Of a DNA stretch of 64,000 bases, positions 24,569 to 32,365 are shown piece by piece. This DNA is from Paenibacillus yonginensis (lineage in GTDB: Bacteria > Bacillota > Bacilli > Paenibacillales > Paenibacillaceae). Below the pieces are notes generated by a model that saw only the letters and a list, made by a program, of their open reading frames with translations, was not told the origin of the DNA and made no database searches. The stretch is taken from the NCBI RefSeq assembly GCF_001685395.1, contig NZ_CP014167.1:4534001-4598000 (forward strand), in the 5' to 3' direction. Every line of letters begins with the position of its first letter. The first letter of the stretch is position 1. The position numbers were made by a program, and so were the translations under genes.

Positions 24569-24945
24569 GCCGATTTGTTCTCCTTTCTTTTTGTAATTCG
24601 TGATGCGACGATGCCAGAGCTGAGCATAACAATGACGGTACTAAAGATGACAACCAGCAGGATTTGCAGGCCGTCATTCTCCAGCATCGGGATATACTGC
24701 ATAATGCCGACGGCGGAAGGGATAAAAAAGAGCAGCAGCTCGGCAAGCAGCCAGTTTGCTCCTCGTTCGATCCACTCCAGCTTAATAACTTTGGTCTTAA
24801 GCAGGATAAAGACAACAACTATGCCAAGAATACTGCCAGGTATTTTAAGATGGAGCAGGTCCGTCAATTTGTTCATTCCCATGGAGAACAGAAACAAAAC
24901 GGCAACCTGAACAATCCCGATCAATAAGGCTTTCGTTTTGGTCAT
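24565..24945 (-). CDS. lrgA: LrgA/CidA holin-like membrane protein
   Basis: Small holin-like partner of LrgB, 126 residues with four membrane helices: KALLIGIVQVAVLFLFSMGM, the conserved KIPGSILGIVVVFILL (G-S-x-x-G motif), and LLFFIPSAVGIMQY. The open frame extends 15 codons upstream to 24990, but AAAGGTG sits before the ATG at 24945 and the protein then begins MTKTKALLIG, a better family N-terminus; the upstream ATG has no ribosome site. Transcribed divergently from a CidR-like regulator, with an inverted repeat between them that may control both directions. Confidence 0.9.
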   Translation of the reverse strand: MTKTKALLIGIVQVAVLFLFSMGMNKLTDLLHLKIPGSILGIVVVFILLKTKVIKLEWIERGANWLLAELLLFFIPSAVGIMQYIPMLENDGLQILLVVIFSTVIVMLSSGIVASRITKRKENKSA

Positions 24946-24997
24946 AACGGCTTCTACACCTTTCAATTCGATATCATGGATTTGTTTCATTTACTGA

Positions 24998-25030
24998 AAT
25001 TTTACATCAGTATCTTTCATAGGTAAAATT
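24998..25030. promoter_or_regulatory. Inverted repeat between lrgA and LysR gene
   Basis: AATTTTAC and GTAAAATT, perfect 8-base arms 17 bases apart, in the divergent control region. LysR-type regulators usually bind such a region (T-N11-A boxes), so it is a candidate operator. Confidence 0.5.
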
Positions 25031-25083
25031 CATATATAGAATGGTTAACATTCCGTTTAGTTATAGAAAGAGGGGGGAGAAAG

Positions 25084-25983
25084 GTGGATATCAGGCAGCT
25101 CCAATATCTGGTTGAGGTAGCCAGACTCCGCAGCTTTACCAAAGCGGCGGAAGCCTTATTCATTACTCAGCCAACGATCAGCAAGACGGTCCGGATGATG
25201 GAGGAGGAGCTCGGGATCGTGTTGTTTGCCAGACAAGGCCGCAGCGTCGAGTTGACGGATGCTGGGCGCATCATTGTCGAAAGAGCGCAGGAGATCTTGA
25301 ATTCCTTTCAAAATCTGTCCGGAGAGCTGGATGATCTGCGCAATCTGAAGCGGGGCCATATTCGGATCGGTCTGCCGCCTATGGTTGGCTCCAGCTTTTT
25401 CCCAAAAGTCATGGGGCAGTTCCATCAGCGTTATCCGGACATTACGATCCGATTGTTTGAGGACGGCGCCAAAAAGGTAGAAATTGATGTGCAGGAGGGT
25501 TCGCTGGATTTGGGGGTTGTTGTGCTCCCAACGGTGTCGGAGGAGTTATTTGAAATTTTCCCGTTCGTGGAGGAAAAGCTGAATTTGATCGTCCCTTCGC
25601 TGCACCGGCTGGCGGAATGCGGGGAAGTGGGCCTCCGGGAGCTTCAGGATGAATTTTTTATTATGTTCCGTGAGGATTTTGCCCTGCATGACCGTATTAT
25701 CAAGGAGTGCCAGGGAGCGGGATTTCAGCCCAAAATCATTTATGAAAGCTCCCAGTGGGATCTGATCAGCCAGATGGTAGCGGCAGGACTTGGGGTTGCT
25801 CTGCTGCCGGAGACGATCTGCCGGGAAATGGATCCGGAGCGCGTGGCCATTGTGCCGCTGGTCGACCCGGTGATCCCCTGGAATCTAGGGATCATTTGGA
25901 AGAAAGACCGGTATATGTCGTTTGCTGCCCGGGAGTGGATTCGGCTGGCCCGGAAGGGACTTCAGCAGGAGAAAGGCGATTAA
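25084..25983 (+). CDS. cidR: LysR-family regulator, CidR-like
   Basis: Probable activator of the divergent lrgAB genes in response to acetate or overflow metabolism, by analogy with CidR. 299 residues, GTG start preceded by GAGGGGGGAG. N-terminal winged helix: IRQLQYLVEVARLRSFTKAA then EALFITQPTISKTVRMMEEE; this is followed by the effector domain with IRIGLPPMVGSSFFPKVMGQF and MVAAGLGVALLPETIC. The divergent arrangement with lrgAB is the usual one for CidR. The effector is not identifiable from sequence. Confidence 0.85.
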   Translation: MDIRQLQYLVEVARLRSFTKAAEALFITQPTISKTVRMMEEELGIVLFARQGRSVELTDAGRIIVERAQEILNSFQNLSGELDDLRNLKRGHIRIGLPPMVGSSFFPKVMGQFHQRYPDITIRLFEDGAKKVEIDVQEGSLDLGVVVLPTVSEELFEIFPFVEEKLNLIVPSLHRLAECGEVGLRELQDEFFIMFREDFALHDRIIKECQGAGFQPKIIYESSQWDLISQMVAAGLGVALLPETICREMDPERVAIVPLVDPVIPWNLGIIWKKDRYMSFAAREWIRLARKGLQQEKGD

Positions 25984-26046
25984 TGTATAATTTCGCCCGG
26001 TCAGGCAGAGATTATAATCTGACTATTGATGGCGAAAGGAGATACG

Positions 26047-26835
26047 ATGATGAGACGCTGGACGCTTGCTGTAACCGCGCTGCTGGTCAGCATCGGTTTG
26101 ACCTGTACGGAGGTTAAGGATGCGGCGGCACAGTCGCCGGACAGGACCTTTCATTTTGGCTTTAAACGCAGCCAGAACGGACAGCTTCCTTCTATTAATG
26201 AAGAAGGATTCAAGGATGTTATTGACCGGAATCATGCCGTTTTTCTAGGAGATACTAAGCAGAAGGAAATTTATCTGACCTTCGATAATGGCTATGAAAA
26301 CGGCTATACGAAACCGATTCTGGATACGCTGAAGGCCAAACAGGTTCCGGCGATCTTCTTTGTAACGGGCCATTATGTGAAAGACCAGCCGGAGCTGGTC
26401 AAACGGATGGTGGCCGAAGGGCACCTGGTCGGCAACCATTCATGGAGCCATCCGGATATGTCGGCTATTTCGGACGGCCAGATCAAGACCGAGCTGGAGC
26501 GTGTGCGGGCGGCTGTGGCCAAACTGACGGGCATAGAGAAAATGGAGTTCGTCCGTCCGCCACGCGGTATTTTCAGTGACCGTGCGCTTAAGGCCTCGAA
26601 TGCCGCCGGTTACCGCAGCATTTTCTGGTCGGCTGCTTATAAAGATTGGGACACCAATGATCAGCGCGGCGCCGAATACGCCTATCAGAAGGTCATGTCC
26701 CAGCTCCATCCGGGAGAAGTGCTTTTGCTGCATTCCGTTTCTAAGGACAACGCTGCTGCGCTGGGGAGAATCATTGATGATACCCGGAAGCAGGGTTATA
26801 CCTTTAAGGCTTTGACCGAGCTGCCGAAACCTTGA
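26047..26835 (+). CDS. pdaA: PdaA-like polysaccharide deacetylase
   Basis: Peptidoglycan N-acetylmuramic acid deacetylase needed for muramic delta-lactam formation in spore cortex. 262 residues. AAAGGAG is 6 bases before the ATG at 26047; a longer frame from 26026 would swallow the ribosome site. Signal peptide about 1-28 (cleavage near AAA-Q). NodB domain: LTFDNGYENGY with Asp80 where most family members have TFDDG, metal ligands His131 and His135 in GNHSWSHPDMS, and FVRPPRGIFSD. The FDNGYE variant and the length of about 260 are characteristic of PdaA rather than general chitin deacetylases. Monocistronic, ended by tandem terminators. Confidence 0.9.
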   Translation: MMRRWTLAVTALLVSIGLTCTEVKDAAAQSPDRTFHFGFKRSQNGQLPSINEEGFKDVIDRNHAVFLGDTKQKEIYLTFDNGYENGYTKPILDTLKAKQVPAIFFVTGHYVKDQPELVKRMVAEGHLVGNHSWSHPDMSAISDGQIKTELERVRAAVAKLTGIEKMEFVRPPRGIFSDRALKASNAAGYRSIFWSAAYKDWDTNDQRGAEYAYQKVMSQLHPGEVLLLHSVSKDNAAALGRIIDDTRKQGYTFKALTELPKP

Positions 26836-26847
26836 ATCTGAAGATAG

Positions 26848-26915
26848 GGGCCGAGGAACTGCCCAGTACCGGGCTGCAGGCCCGAATTCATGGCAGGCTT
26901 ATCGGCCCGTTTTTT
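26848..26915 (+). terminator. Branched terminator of pdaA
   Basis: GGGCCGA/TCGGCCC outer stem enclosing CTGCC/GGCAG and CGGGC/GCCCG stems, followed by GTTTTTT. Confidence 0.7.
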
Positions 26916-26917
26916 AC

Positions 26918-26939
26918 GCCCCGTTCAGGGGCATTTTTT
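26918..26939 (+). terminator. Second terminator after pdaA
   Basis: GCCCC, loop GTTCA, GGGGC, A, TTTTTT. Directly behind the branched terminator, giving a tandem stop before the kinase gene. Confidence 0.85.
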
Positions 26940-27107
26940 GTGTCCAAAATGGGTGGTAATAGTCCTAAAGGCTATTTCGAAAAGGGAATTCGTTCTATAA
27001 GCTGTAAGAAGATGGTTTCCTGCCCGCCTCGATCGGGGCCTTGCAGCAGGGTTGTCAAACGAATTATGATCAAGGTAAGAGAAAGCAGCTTCTGGGAGGG
27101 CGTCGGA

Positions 27108-30100
27108 ATGAACAAGAGGCCGGAACACGGACAATGGGAACAGCTTTTTAGAAATGCGCCAGTCGGCATGGCTGTTGTGCAGCCCGTAGAAGGAGTCCTG
27201 CTGACGAGCAATAAAGCGTTTGGTCGGCTCTTTGGCTGCGGCAGCCAAGAGCTTGCCCAAATGCCATTCCATGAACTTGAAGGCATGGCTTTTCTGGATT
27301 TAATGGGTGTTTATGAAGAGATTAGAAAGAATCCGCTGACCGGGTTTATACACCAAGTTGAACTCAAGCTCCATTCGAAGGCCGGCGTTTTGCGCAGGCT
27401 AAGCTGGTCGCTGCTGGATGAGGCATCTCCTCTGCAGGAGGCCCGGTTGATCTGCTGTGCGGAAGATGTCACTCCATTGCCTAAAGCTGCGGATAAAGAT
27501 ATAGAAAGTGAAGAACTGTTTGGGCTGATTACCAAAAATGGACAGGACCTCATCTCGATCAGCTCGCCAGACGGCATTATCCAGTACATTTCGCCATCAG
27601 TCAACAGGCTGCTGGGATACGATGCTTCAGAAATGGTCGGACAGCTCCGAAGCTCGTTCTATCATCCTGATGATGCCGAAGAAATGAGCAAACCCGGCAA
27701 ACTTTATTCGGACAAGGATGTTTTCACAAGAAGGGTTCGCCATAAAGACGGGCATTATCTTTGGTTCGAAACCTCCTTCCATGTGATCAAGGATCCGGTA
27801 GGGCAAATCCGCCGGGTTCTCGCGATAGGAAGGAACGTCACCGACCGGGTGAACTCGGATGAAATTTTGGCGAAAGCCCAGAAGATCGCACAGGTAGGCT
27901 CCTGGAGATGGGATTTAATCAGCGGGGAGCTCTCTTACAGCCGGGAGATGCGCCGGATGTTTGCCAACCGGATGTTTCCTAAGGAAAAAGACCATCAATC
28001 TTTGCTCCGGCTAGTTGTGGAGGAAGACAAGGACAGGCTTAACTCGGCAATGGAACGAGCCATTCAGGGAAGCAGCGAAGGCATTACTTACCGGATTAAG
28101 CTTCCCAACGGGGAAATTCACACGATCCGTGACCGGTGGGAGGTTTCTTTCACGGACGAAGGAAAGCCCTGCGAGATGATCGGTATGGCCCAAGACATTA
28201 CGGAACGGGTGGCAATGGAGCAGCAGCTGCTGGAGAAAGAGCGGAAATACCGGCTGATTACGGAAAATACGCTGGATTTCATTTCTCAATGTACGGTTGA
28301 GGGGTTTGTTTATTTGTACTGTTCGCCGGCATGTTATAACCTGATCGGCTACACGCCGATCGAACTGCAGGGCACCTGTGTATATGACTACCTTCATCCG
28401 GAGGATGTGGGGGTGGTTCGCAGCTATATAGAGGCCTGTCACGAATCCAAAGGCAGCGATTTGCTGCCTCCGCTTACTTACCGGTTTATTCATAAGGACG
28501 GTCGCCACGTCTGGTTTGAATCAAACAGCAAGTTCCTGCTCGATGACCGGGGGGAACCGAGCCAGCTTATTTCTACCGCTCGGGATATAACGGAACGCAA
28601 AATTATGGAATTCAAACTGAAGGAAAACGAGCAGCGTTACCGCTCCCTGTTCGAATACAACCCTTCGGCGGTTTATTCCATGAGTCTGGAAGGGGATTAC
28701 CTGACGGCCAACTCCAATCTGGAGAAATTGACCGGGTATTCGCTGGAAGAGCTGATAGGGATGTATTTTGGACCTCTTGTCTCCGAAAAGGATATAGAGC
28801 GGACGCTTTATCATTTTAATCAGGCCCGCGAGGGCAAGCCGCAAAGTTATGATTTAACTATTATGCATAAAAAGGGATACCCGGTTGAGATCAATACGGT
28901 CAATATCCCGATTGTCGTGGATGATGAAGTTGTTGGCGTCTATGGCATTACCAACGATATTACCGACCGGATCCGTTATATTGAGCAGATTGAACGCCTG
29001 AGCCGGGAGCACCGGCTGCTGCTGAATACGGTGTCGGAAGGGATCGTGGGGCTGGACAACGACGGGAAGGTCGTATTTGTCAACCCGGCGGGGGCCGGAA
29101 TGCTTGGGTTTGATGCTCTTTCGATGATCGGGATTCCCTGCTCCCGGGTTATCCGGGAGACGCGGCAGGATGGCGGCTACCACACGGCCAAGGATTCGCC
29201 GATTCTGAAGGCAGTCCAGGCCGGGCTGCCTTATTCCAAGAAAGAAGCGGTGTTCTGGAAACGGGATGAGACCAGCTTCTTCGCTGATTACCAAGTTACG
29301 CCGATCTGGGATAAAGGGGAACGCAAAGGGGTAGTTATCGTCTTCCGCGACGTAACCGATGAGAAGGAAATCATCCATGCCAAAGAGTCGGCGGAACGGG
29401 CTGATCAGGCCAAATCGGAGTTTCTGGCCATGATGAGCCATGAGCTGCGGACCCCGATGAACGGGATTATCGGCATGATTGATCTTCTCCAGACGACGGA
29501 AATGGATGAAGAACAGCAGGAATTCACGGAAATTCTCAGGGACAGCAGTCATGCCCTGCTGCATCTGCTGAATGAAATTCTTGATTTCAGCAAGATCGAG
29601 ACCGGGAAAATGACGCTGAACAGCGAACCCATTCATCTTCAGGCACTGCTGGGAGGCGTTATTGAGCTGTTCACTCCAAGAGCCAAGGAGAAAGGGATCG
29701 GGCTTAAAGCGATGCTGCTGAATCCTGAGCAGATTCCTTCGATCATAATCGGGGATGCCATGCGGATCAGGCAGGTGCTTGTCAACCTGATCAGCAATGC
29801 GGTTAAATTTACCGAACTCGGCGGCGTAACCTTGACGCTTGAAGCCGAGCATGCTGCGGATGAACGGCGGACAGCCTTAACGTTCAAAGTGCAGGATACA
29901 GGCATCGGTATTCCGTACGAGCAGCGGGATCAGCTGTTTGTGTCTTTCTCCCAGCTGCATCCGCAACTGAACCGCAAATACGGCGGGACAGGACTTGGGC
30001 TTGCGATCAGCAAGAAACTGGTCGAGCTGATGGGCGGAACGATCGGGGTGGAAAGTATAGAAGGAGCAGGCTCTACTTTTTATTTTACGATACCTTGTGA

Positions 30101-30146
30101 ACGGGTAGCAGAGGGTGGGATGGAGTCCGAGGTTCATCCTATTTGA
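27108..30146 (+). CDS. Orphan multi-PAS sensor histidine kinase
   Basis: Cytoplasmic sensor kinase, 1012 residues, no membrane helix visible. About six PAS/PAC units in a row: near residues 8-110 ([11 protein letters not shown]), 140-260 ([20 protein letters not shown]), 265-370 (AQVGSWRWD), 380-505 ([19 protein letters not shown]), 510-625 ([20 protein letters not shown]) and 640-760 ([20 protein letters not shown]). Then a dimerisation/phosphoacceptor domain with SHELRTP, His778, and an ATPase domain with N-box [18 protein letters not shown] and [20 protein letters not shown] at 27108 is chosen for its GGGAGGG site; the frame is open to 26832, but that stretch contains the pdaA terminators. 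No receiver domain and no response regulator gene nearby, so its partner is elsewhere (sporulation phosphorelay-type input is one possibility). Confidence 0.9.
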   Translation: MNKRPEHGQWEQLFRNAPVGMAVVQPVEGVLLTSNKAFGRLFGCGSQELAQMPFHELEGMAFLDLMGVYEEIRKNPLTGFIHQVELKLHSKAGVLRRLSWSLLDEASPLQEARLICCAEDVTPLPKAADKDIESEELFGLITKNGQDLISISSPDGIIQYISPSVNRLLGYDASEMVGQLRSSFYHPDDAEEMSKPGKLYSDKDVFTRRVRHKDGHYLWFETSFHVIKDPVGQIRRVLAIGRNVTDRVNSDEILAKAQKIAQVGSWRWDLISGELSYSREMRRMFANRMFPKEKDHQSLLRLVVEEDKDRLNSAMERAIQGSSEGITYRIKLPNGEIHTIRDRWEVSFTDEGKPCEMIGMAQDITERVAMEQQLLEKERKYRLITENTLDFISQCTVEGFVYLYCSPACYNLIGYTPIELQGTCVYDYLHPEDVGVVRSYIEACHESKGSDLLPPLTYRFIHKDGRHVWFESNSKFLLDDRGEPSQLISTARDITERKIMEFKLKENEQRYRSLFEYNPSAVYSMSLEGDYLTANSNLEKLTGYSLEELIGMYFGPLVSEKDIERTLYHFNQAREGKPQSYDLTIMHKKGYPVEINTVNIPIVVDDEVVGVYGITNDITDRIRYIEQIERLSREHRLLLNTVSEGIVGLDNDGKVVFVNPAGAGMLGFDALSMIGIPCSRVIRETRQDGGYHTAKDSPILKAVQAGLPYSKKEAVFWKRDETSFFADYQVTPIWDKGERKGVVIVFRDVTDEKEIIHAKESAERADQAKSEFLAMMSHELRTPMNGIIGMIDLLQTTEMDEEQQEFTEILRDSSHALLHLLNEILDFSKIETGKMTLNSEPIHLQALLGGVIELFTPRAKEKGIGLKAMLLNPEQIPSIIIGDAMRIRQVLVNLISNAVKFTELGGVTLTLEAEHAADERRTALTFKVQDTGIGIPYEQRDQLFVSFSQLHPQLNRKYGGTGLGLAISKKLVELMGGTIGVESIEGAGSTFYFTIPCERVAEGGMESEVHPI

Positions 30147-30178
30147 TTCTGCTGCTGATGACAAATAAAAAAACGGAC

Positions 30179-30231
30179 AAAAAATCGGCGACCTGGCCAG
30201 TGGAAGACTGGCGGCGGGTCGCCGATTTTTT
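30179..30231. terminator. Bidirectional terminator, kinase and pepF genes
   Basis: AAAAATCGGCGACC pairs with GGTCGCCGATTTTT around an inner GCCAGT/ACTGGC stem. T runs on both strands. Confidence 0.9.
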
Positions 30232-30271
30232 AATTTCTTGGGTCTGCTTGCATTCCATTCAGACTATTAGT

Positions 30272-32086
30272 TTATTGGGCAGCCGACGTTTCGTATAGCG
30301 CCTCCAGCTCAGATACAAGCGAACCAACATAAGCGGCTGCTTTGGAAATTGGCTCCCTGCTGGTCATATCGACTCCGGCCATGGCCATCAGCTCGAGCGG
30401 AGTCCGGCTGCCGCCGGCTTTGAGCACTTCCAGCCAGCGGTCTACCGCAGGCTGTCCTTCCTCGCGGACCAGCTGAGCGGCAGCGGTCGAAGCCGTTAGA
30501 CCAGCCGCGTAGGTGTATGGATAAAGGCCCATGTAATAATGCGGCTGGCGCATCCAGGTCAGCTTCGCGCCTTCGTCCAGCTCCAGCTCATCTCCCCAGA
30601 ACTCGGCGAGGATGTCTCCCTTGAACCGGGACAGGACATCAGCCGTAATCGGTTCGCCGGCTTCGGCATGACGGTAAACGCGGCGCTGGAGTTCGGCTTC
30701 CAGCAGGTGCGTCACATAGTTATGGTAATACGTATTCAGCAGCTGGGAAATGATCCAGCGGCGCATCCGTTTGTCTTGCGATTTGGCCATCAGATGGTCG
30801 GCCAGCAGGAGCTCGTTCATGGTGGAAGGCGCTTCAATGAAATACATCGACGGACGGTAGTTCACCAAAGCCTGATTTCGGGCTGCCAGCATCAGGTGCC
30901 CGGCATGGCCAACCTCGTGGGCTAAAGTAAAGGCTCCCCGCATATTATCGGCCCAGGTGATCAGAATGTAGGAATGCACGCCGTAAATCGAGGAGCAGAA
31001 GGCTCCGGTCGACTTCCCGATGTTGTCGGCGTAATCCACCCAGCGCTCGGAGAAAGCGGACTTGACGATTTCGCCGTATTCAGGTCCAAGCACGGTCAGG
31101 GTTTCCTGGATAATCCCGCAGGCTTCCTCGTAGGTAACGGAAGGATTGTAATCGGGGTCCAGCGGCGCTTTCAGGTCGCAGAAGAGCATTTGATCGAGAC
31201 CAAGCTCCTTTTTCTTCAGGGCGGCAAGGCGGCGCATATGCGGAGCCAGCTCGCTGAGCAGCGTGTCATGGATATTGTTGTACATCTCGAGCGTTACCTG
31301 CTGAGGCTTCAGCAGCATCTCGGTGACGGAGCCGTATCCGCGCAGGCGCGAGAGTACAACCTGCTTCTTGACTTCGGTGGCATAAGCTTCGGCAAACGTA
31401 TGGCGCGAGCCGTGCAGCGATTTGGAGAAGGAAGCATAAGCCTCGCGGCGCAGCCGGGTATCCGGCGACATTTCATATTTATTCTCATATAAGCGGAACG
31501 AGTTCGGCAGTTTGTCTTCTCCTTCGCCGATATCATCAAAGGTCATGTCGGAGAGCTTGCCGCGCAGATAAATGCGGTAAGGAGCTTCCAGCACCTCGCT
31601 GAGGGAAGCGAGCACGCTTTCCGTTTCGGGATTCAGGCGGTGCGGCTTGCTTTCAAGCAGCAGCTTCAGGCTGCGTTCATAAACGGCCAGACCGGGCTCT
31701 GCGGCCAGATAAGCTTCGATTTTGCCGTCTTCCAGCTCCAGCAGCTCGGAATCGATAAAGGTCAGCGAAGAGCGGATCTGAGACATCACATCCCCCGATT
31801 TGGAGGAGTTCGCCAGGTGGGCCGGATTGGCTCCGTCCTCGGACTGGTGCAGGCGAGCATAACTCGCGGCGCGCATGACCAGCTCCTGCAGGGCATCCTG
31901 TTCCTTCAGACAGTCCAGCAGCACGCTGGGGCCTTCATGAAGCCGCCCCTTGAACCGGGTTACATGTTCGGCTTTATCCAGCGCCTCTTGGAGCGCAGCT
32001 TCAAACCCTTTCTGCGAATCAAACAGATCATCCAGATTCCAGGTGGACTCGACCGGAACCTCTGCACGTGTCAGCATTTTTGCCAT
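30272..32086 (-). CDS. pepF: Oligoendopeptidase F, M3B metallopeptidase
   Basis: Cytosolic zinc endopeptidase cleaving short peptides, 604 residues. Zinc motif LAHEVGHAGH with His390, Glu391 and His394. Other family segments include STWNLDDLFDS at the N-terminus, FEAAL...YARLHQ, WADNMRGAFTLAHE, YYMGLYPYTYAAGL and LKAGGSRTPLELMAMAGVDM at the end. The open frame allows a TTG at 32092, but AGGAG is ten bases before the ATG at 32086 and only four before the TTG. Normal length for the family. Stands alone between terminators, in line with the upstream helicase gene but separated by about 280 bases. Confidence 0.95.
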   Translation of the reverse strand: MAKMLTRAEVPVESTWNLDDLFDSQKGFEAALQEALDKAEHVTRFKGRLHEGPSVLLDCLKEQDALQELVMRAASYARLHQSEDGANPAHLANSSKSGDVMSQIRSSLTFIDSELLELEDGKIEAYLAAEPGLAVYERSLKLLLESKPHRLNPETESVLASLSEVLEAPYRIYLRGKLSDMTFDDIGEGEDKLPNSFRLYENKYEMSPDTRLRREAYASFSKSLHGSRHTFAEAYATEVKKQVVLSRLRGYGSVTEMLLKPQQVTLEMYNNIHDTLLSELAPHMRRLAALKKKELGLDQMLFCDLKAPLDPDYNPSVTYEEACGIIQETLTVLGPEYGEIVKSAFSERWVDYADNIGKSTGAFCSSIYGVHSYILITWADNMRGAFTLAHEVGHAGHLMLAARNQALVNYRPSMYFIEAPSTMNELLLADHLMAKSQDKRMRRWIISQLLNTYYHNYVTHLLEAELQRRVYRHAEAGEPITADVLSRFKGDILAEFWGDELELDEGAKLTWMRQPHYYMGLYPYTYAAGLTASTAAAQLVREEGQPAVDRWLEVLKAGGSRTPLELMAMAGVDMTSREPISKAAAYVGSLVSELEALYETSAAQ

Positions 32087-32252
32087 AAACAAACGTCTCC
32101 TCTCTCAAACGCAAATATATGTAAGTTAATCTACCACAGTTCTATATTAGCATAGTTCTGCGCCGGATTCTAAGGTTACAACGGGAATGCGGCAGCAGGA
32201 CATAGTGCCGAGAGGTGAAGCGGGCAGGAAGGGGCTTGGAGGAACGGACGCC

Positions 32253-32291
32253 AAAAAAAATAAGGAACCTGGGCTGTCCCGCCCGGTTCCT
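32253..32291 (-). terminator. Terminator of the helicase gene
   Basis: On the minus strand AGGAACC...GGGC, loop, GCCC...GGTTCCT followed by TATTTTTTTT. A second hairpin CTAAGC/GCTTAG lies just before it near 32302-32320. The rest of the 280-base gap before pepF shows nothing I recognise. Confidence 0.8.
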
Positions 32292-32365
32292 GTATGGGAC
32301 TGCTAAGCGGCTGAGGCTTAGCGGCTTGCTGAGCCCGCTGGCCGCAGGCTGATGGCTTAGCCAGG

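Noticed and set aside
26832..27107. Upstream extension of the multi-PAS kinase frame
   Set aside because: It runs through two terminators of pdaA and lacks PAS similarity; GGGAGGG marks the start at 27108.
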